Source: Fimbriimonadaceae bacterium (GTDB lineage Bacteria; Armatimonadota; Fimbriimonadia; Fimbriimonadales; Fimbriimonadaceae). Taken from it: 33,429 bases of DNA. The position numbers and the translations under genes were made by a program. Below the pieces are notes generated by a model, which saw only the letters and a program-made list of their open reading frames with translations, was not told the origin of the DNA and searched no databases. Location: the NCBI GenBank assembly GCA_014380605.1, contig JACMJO010000074.1, forward strand, positions 1 to 33,429, written 5' to 3'. Shown here piece after piece: positions 30,996-33,429 of the stretch. Positions within the stretch are counted from its first letter, which is position 1. Each line of letters opens with the position of its first letter.

Positions 30996-31913
30996 GTGGC
31001 AGCAGTAGTTCCCGAAGTGGTGGTGATCGGCAGTGCAAACATGGACCTGGTGACCCGGGCTCCGCGCTTCCCTTTGCCCGGGGAAACCGTTTTGGGGAGC
31101 AAGTTCACCACGTTTACGGGCGGTAAGGGAGCTAACCAGGCCTGCGCGATCGCTAAGCTCGGAGGAAGGCCAAGATTCATCGGCAAGGTTGGTAACGACT
31201 CGTTTGGCTTGCAGATCATCAGTAGCCTGAGACAGATTGGGGTGGACACCGCTAACGTGTTCGCCGAGCAGGACTTGGTTACAGGGACCGCTATGATCAC
31301 GGTAACGGACTCGGGCGAGAATACGATCGTCGTTGCGGGCGGGGCCAATGCCAGGGTCGATCCCGACTTTGTCAACGAGAGGCTTTCCAAGTTCGAGTTC
31401 AACACCGTCCTCATGCAACTTGAAACCCCGGTATCGACGGTTCAGGAGATTATTCGGAAGAAGAAGCTGGCCATTCTGAACCCAGCGCCAGCATCGGACC
31501 TCCCCGACGAGATCTATCACGGCCTTGATTGGATCACGCCTAATGAAACGGAGACGCATCGCCTTACCGGAGTTCGCCCGATAGACACTGAAAGCTGTCG
31601 GAAGGCAGCAGCTTGGTTCCTGCAACATGGCGTTAAGAACGTGGTGATTACTTTGGGGGCAAAGGGCTCGTTCCTCGTTAACAGCCAGATCGAGATTCAC
31701 TGCCCCACCATCGAAGTCAAAACCATCGACACTACTGCGGCAGGAGACGCCTTCAACGGTGCGTTGGCCCAGTTTCTCAATGAGGGCAGAGATGGGCAAA
31801 ATGCCGTCATGCTGGCCAATCGAGCGGGGGCTTTGGCGACCACGAAGTTGGGGGCTCAGGCGAGCTTGCCCAGCCGAGACGAACTACGCGCGGTTTCCTC
31901 GGGCTTATTCTGA
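30996..31913 (+). CDS. rbsK: Ribokinase (PfkB family)
   Basis: Ribokinase phosphorylates D-ribose to ribose 5-phosphate in the cytoplasm. The 305-residue protein has the sugar-binding N-terminus VIGSANMDLVTRAPRFPLPG (10-29), the first PfkB signature with GGKGANQACAIAKLGG (about 42-57), and the second signature DTTAAGDAFNGALA near 246-259, where Asp252 would be the catalytic base. The N-P/A region INPAPA-type element reads LNPAPASDLP, typical of ribokinase. The start is GTG at 30996, immediately after a leaderless-type -10. No ribose transporter or regulator is in the window. The last 9 bases overlap the 3' end of convergent phoU. Other PfkB sugar kinases are possible but fit less well. Confidence 0.9.
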   Translation: MAAVVPEVVVIGSANMDLVTRAPRFPLPGETVLGSKFTTFTGGKGANQACAIAKLGGRPRFIGKVGNDSFGLQIISSLRQIGVDTANVFAEQDLVTGTAMITVTDSGENTIVVAGGANARVDPDFVNERLSKFEFNTVLMQLETPVSTVQEIIRKKKLAILNPAPASDLPDEIYHGLDWITPNETETHRLTGVRPIDTESCRKAAAWFLQHGVKNVVITLGAKGSFLVNSQIEIHCPTIEVKTIDTTAAGDAFNGALAQFLNEGRDGQNAVMLANRAGALATTKLGAQASLPSRDELRAVSSGLF

Positions 31914-32606
31914 AGGGATGGTTGGGGATTGATGGGACTTGGCTAGTTGCTCCATCCTGCCCGTAACCATAAATGAGACTCGCTCGGCGATGTTGACGGC
32001 GTGATCCGCAATCCGCTCGACATGATGGATGGCGAGCAATAACCAACTTGTAACGACGACATCCTCGGGATGGGACTTCATTCTCTCGTGGAGTTGGTCG
32101 CGCAACTGCCGATACAGATCGTCAACCTCGTCATCGTTTTCGATGACCTTTTGGACCAGTTCCAAATCGCGGCGCACATAGGCTTCCATCGAGTCCCTCA
32201 GCATGGCTCTTGCGACAGATGCCATCTTGGGGATGTCGATAGCGTCGGTGGTCCCAAGTTCCTTCTCGATCTTCATCGCGATCTTGGCGATGTCCACGGA
32301 CAGATCGCCTACGCGCTCGATATCGGTGATCATTTTCATCGCGGTGCCGATGACGCGCAGGTCGCTTGCCATCGGTTGCTGAAGTGCCAGAAGCCTAAGG
32401 CATCGGTTTTCGATTGCCAATTCTCGCTCGTCGATCTCGTCGTCTCGATGGACGACTTGAAGGGCGAGCATCGAGTCGACCCTGGCGATCGCCTCGACAG
32501 CTTGGGCGAGCATTGATTCGGCCCGACTTCCCATTTCCAGAAGGTCGTGCTCGAGTTCGCGAATTTCACTCGCAAAGGCCTGTCGATGATGGCTGCCTGA
32601 TTCCAT
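31905..32606 (-). CDS. phoU: Phosphate signalling regulator PhoU
   Basis: PhoU mediates between the Pst phosphate transporter and the PhoR kinase, keeping the Pho response off when phosphate is ample. The 233-residue protein is all helix and has two PhoU repeats (~12-105 and ~120-215). Each carries the acidic metal-binding pattern: MITDIERVGDLSVDIAK in the first (ExxxD) and HHVERIADHAVNIAE in the second. I prefer ATG 32606 (MESGSHHRQAF) to a TTG 24 bases upstream because it gives the usual N-terminal length. TAACAT is 4 nt upstream and includes the TAA stop of the OppF-like gene. No pst or phoBR gene is visible nearby, so the link with a peptide-type transporter ATPase is unusual. Confidence 0.93.
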   Translation of the reverse strand: MESGSHHRQAFASEIRELEHDLLEMGSRAESMLAQAVEAIARVDSMLALQVVHRDDEIDERELAIENRCLRLLALQQPMASDLRVIGTAMKMITDIERVGDLSVDIAKIAMKIEKELGTTDAIDIPKMASVARAMLRDSMEAYVRRDLELVQKVIENDDEVDDLYRQLRDQLHERMKSHPEDVVVTSWLLLAIHHVERIADHAVNIAERVSFMVTGRMEQLAKSHQSPTIPSE

Positions 32607-32613
32607 GGCAATG

Positions 32614-33429
32614 TTAAGACGTTTGAGCAACCGCTTCTAGTTGCACCACTCCGTGTGGATAGTGACAATAGTAGATTCTGCCCTGGTCTTCACTGGCTCC
32701 AGGATCGACTTTTAGACAGTGCTCCTGGGCGCGGATGCAACGACCCGCATACCGGCATCCGACAAACTTTGTATGCGGGTCAGGGATTTCACCGGGAGGG
32801 GCGTCTGGCAATTGAAGTAGCTTGGTGATATCAGGAGCCGAATCAAGCAGAGCCTTGGTATATGGATGCCTGGGATCGTTGAAAATCTGCTCAGTTGGCC
32901 CCATCTCGACGATCCGCCCGAAGTACATCACGGCCACTCGATCAGCCAAGTATCTCACGGTCGTCAGATCATGGGATATGTACAGAAATGAACTGCCCAG
33001 CGACTTTTGAAGGTCCGTAAGCAGGTTCAAAATTTGGGCGCGAATACTGAGGTCGAGTGCAGCGGTAGGTTCGTCGCAGATCACCAACGGCGGCTTTAAG
33101 GCGAGAGCTCGGCCAATTGCCACGCGCTGTCGCTGGCCCCCGCTCAACTGGTGCGGGTACCGGTCTCTGAGGCTTGGGTCAAGCCCGACTTCATTGAAAA
33201 TTTCAACGACGTCCCGCTTCTTGCCAACCAGATTTAGCGGTTCCTGAATGGACCTGGAAACCGTCCACTTTGGGTCGAGGCTTGCGTAGGGATCTTGCCA
33301 AACCATTCCAACCCTTTCAACGACCCCTTTAGGAGTTCCCTTCACTTCGTGGCCGAGGAGATCGATCCGCCCACCAACCATGGGTTGCAAGCCGAGGACG
33401 CACCGAGCAAGCGTGGTTTTTCCGCAACC
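32614..33429 (-). CDS. Oligopeptide/dipeptide ABC transporter ATPase (OppF/DppF-like), 5' part outside the window
   Basis: The C-terminal 271 residues of an ATPase energising uptake of peptides or related solutes. The frame stays open to the window edge, and its first visible residues, GCGKTTLARCVLGL, are the end of Walker A; the N-terminus lies to the right. Further motifs are the Q-loop (RVGMVWQDPYASLDP), the ABC signature LSGGQRQRVAIGRALAL and Walker B LVICDEPTAALD. The C-terminal oligopeptide-transporter extension begins at HPYTKALLDSAPD and has the Cys-rich stretch GCRYAGRCIRAQEHC. YASLDPK-type Q-loops are typical of the OppF half. Its TAA stop is 7 bases from the phoU start. Substrate cannot be told without the permease and binding protein genes. 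Confidence 0.92.
   Translation of the reverse strand, partial: GCGKTTLARCVLGLQPMVGGRIDLLGHEVKGTPKGVVERVGMVWQDPYASLDPKWTVSRSIQEPLNLVGKKRDVVEIFNEVGLDPSLRDRYPHQLSGGQRQRVAIGRALALKPPLVICDEPTAALDLSIRAQILNLLTDLQKSLGSSFLYISHDLTTVRYLADRVAVMYFGRIVEMGPTEQIFNDPRHPYTKALLDSAPDITKLLQLPDAPPGEIPDPHTKFVGCRYAGRCIRAQEHCLKVDPGASEDQGRIYYCHYPHGVVQLEAVAQTS

Noticed and set aside
30531..31799. 422-codon minus-strand frame extending from the FKBP-like gene across rbsK
   Set aside because: Only the last 136 codons have protein-like character. The rest is antisense to ribokinase, and a good internal ATG exists at 30941.

Overview
The window comes from a diderm bacterium. It encodes CMP-Kdo synthesis (kdsB), an LptD/OstA-like outer-membrane protein, a Wzm/Wzt-type polysaccharide exporter and an RND efflux pump. 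The DNA is moderately GC-rich. ATG, GTG and TTG starts are all used, and many genes that head transcription units lack a Shine-Dalgarno sequence but have a TANNNT hexamer 6-7 nt before the start codon. This pattern is known from lineages that use many leaderless mRNAs. The gene mix would fit Armatimonadota (Fimbriimonas-like), but that placement is inference from general resemblance and not demonstrated.

Layout. 1-2467 (-): a glycogen debranching enzyme cut by the window edge, translationally coupled (ATGA) to an LptD-like protein. 2538-7491 (+): a divergent operon of ECF sigma factor, zinc-finger anti-sigma, unknown membrane protein and GlnD, headed by a good ECF-type autoregulatory promoter. 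7544-11991 (-): a 927-residue exported coiled-coil protein of unknown function and the ribosome quality control factor RqcH. 12267-14450 (+): a GNAT acetyltransferase and a DUF4139-type secreted protein. These end at a large REP-like palindrome (14463-14527) facing the convergent block 14529-19796 (-): pepF, dtd, rel and kdsB. 19797-20274 is a repetitive, purine-rich non-coding stretch. 20275-26617 (+) is a divalent-metal efflux operon: a small Cys-rich exported protein, then czcC, czcB and czcA. 26637-26807 (-) holds a possible small structured transcript with a 13-codon ORF. 26852-27984 (-): greA and a lipoprotein. 28016-28936 (+): a family 2 glycosyltransferase that converges on, and overlaps, the ABC exporter operon 28890-30941 (-). 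30996-31913 (+): ribokinase. 31905-33429 (-): phoU and an OppF-like ATPase cut by the window edge.

Functional themes are envelope biogenesis (LptD-like, KdsB, glycosyltransferase, Wzm/Wzt), nutrient and stress signalling (ECF sigma, GlnD, Rel, PhoU, GreA), translation quality control (RqcH, Dtd) and metal efflux (Czc). The most notable signals are the recurring leaderless-type promoters, three of which reuse the upstream gene's stop codon as the first half of the -10 hexamer; the ECF operon divergent from the LptD-like gene and ending in glnD; the Cys-rich leader gene of the efflux operon; and the putative small RNA behind czcA. No tRNA, rRNA, CRISPR array, transposase or prophage gene was seen.
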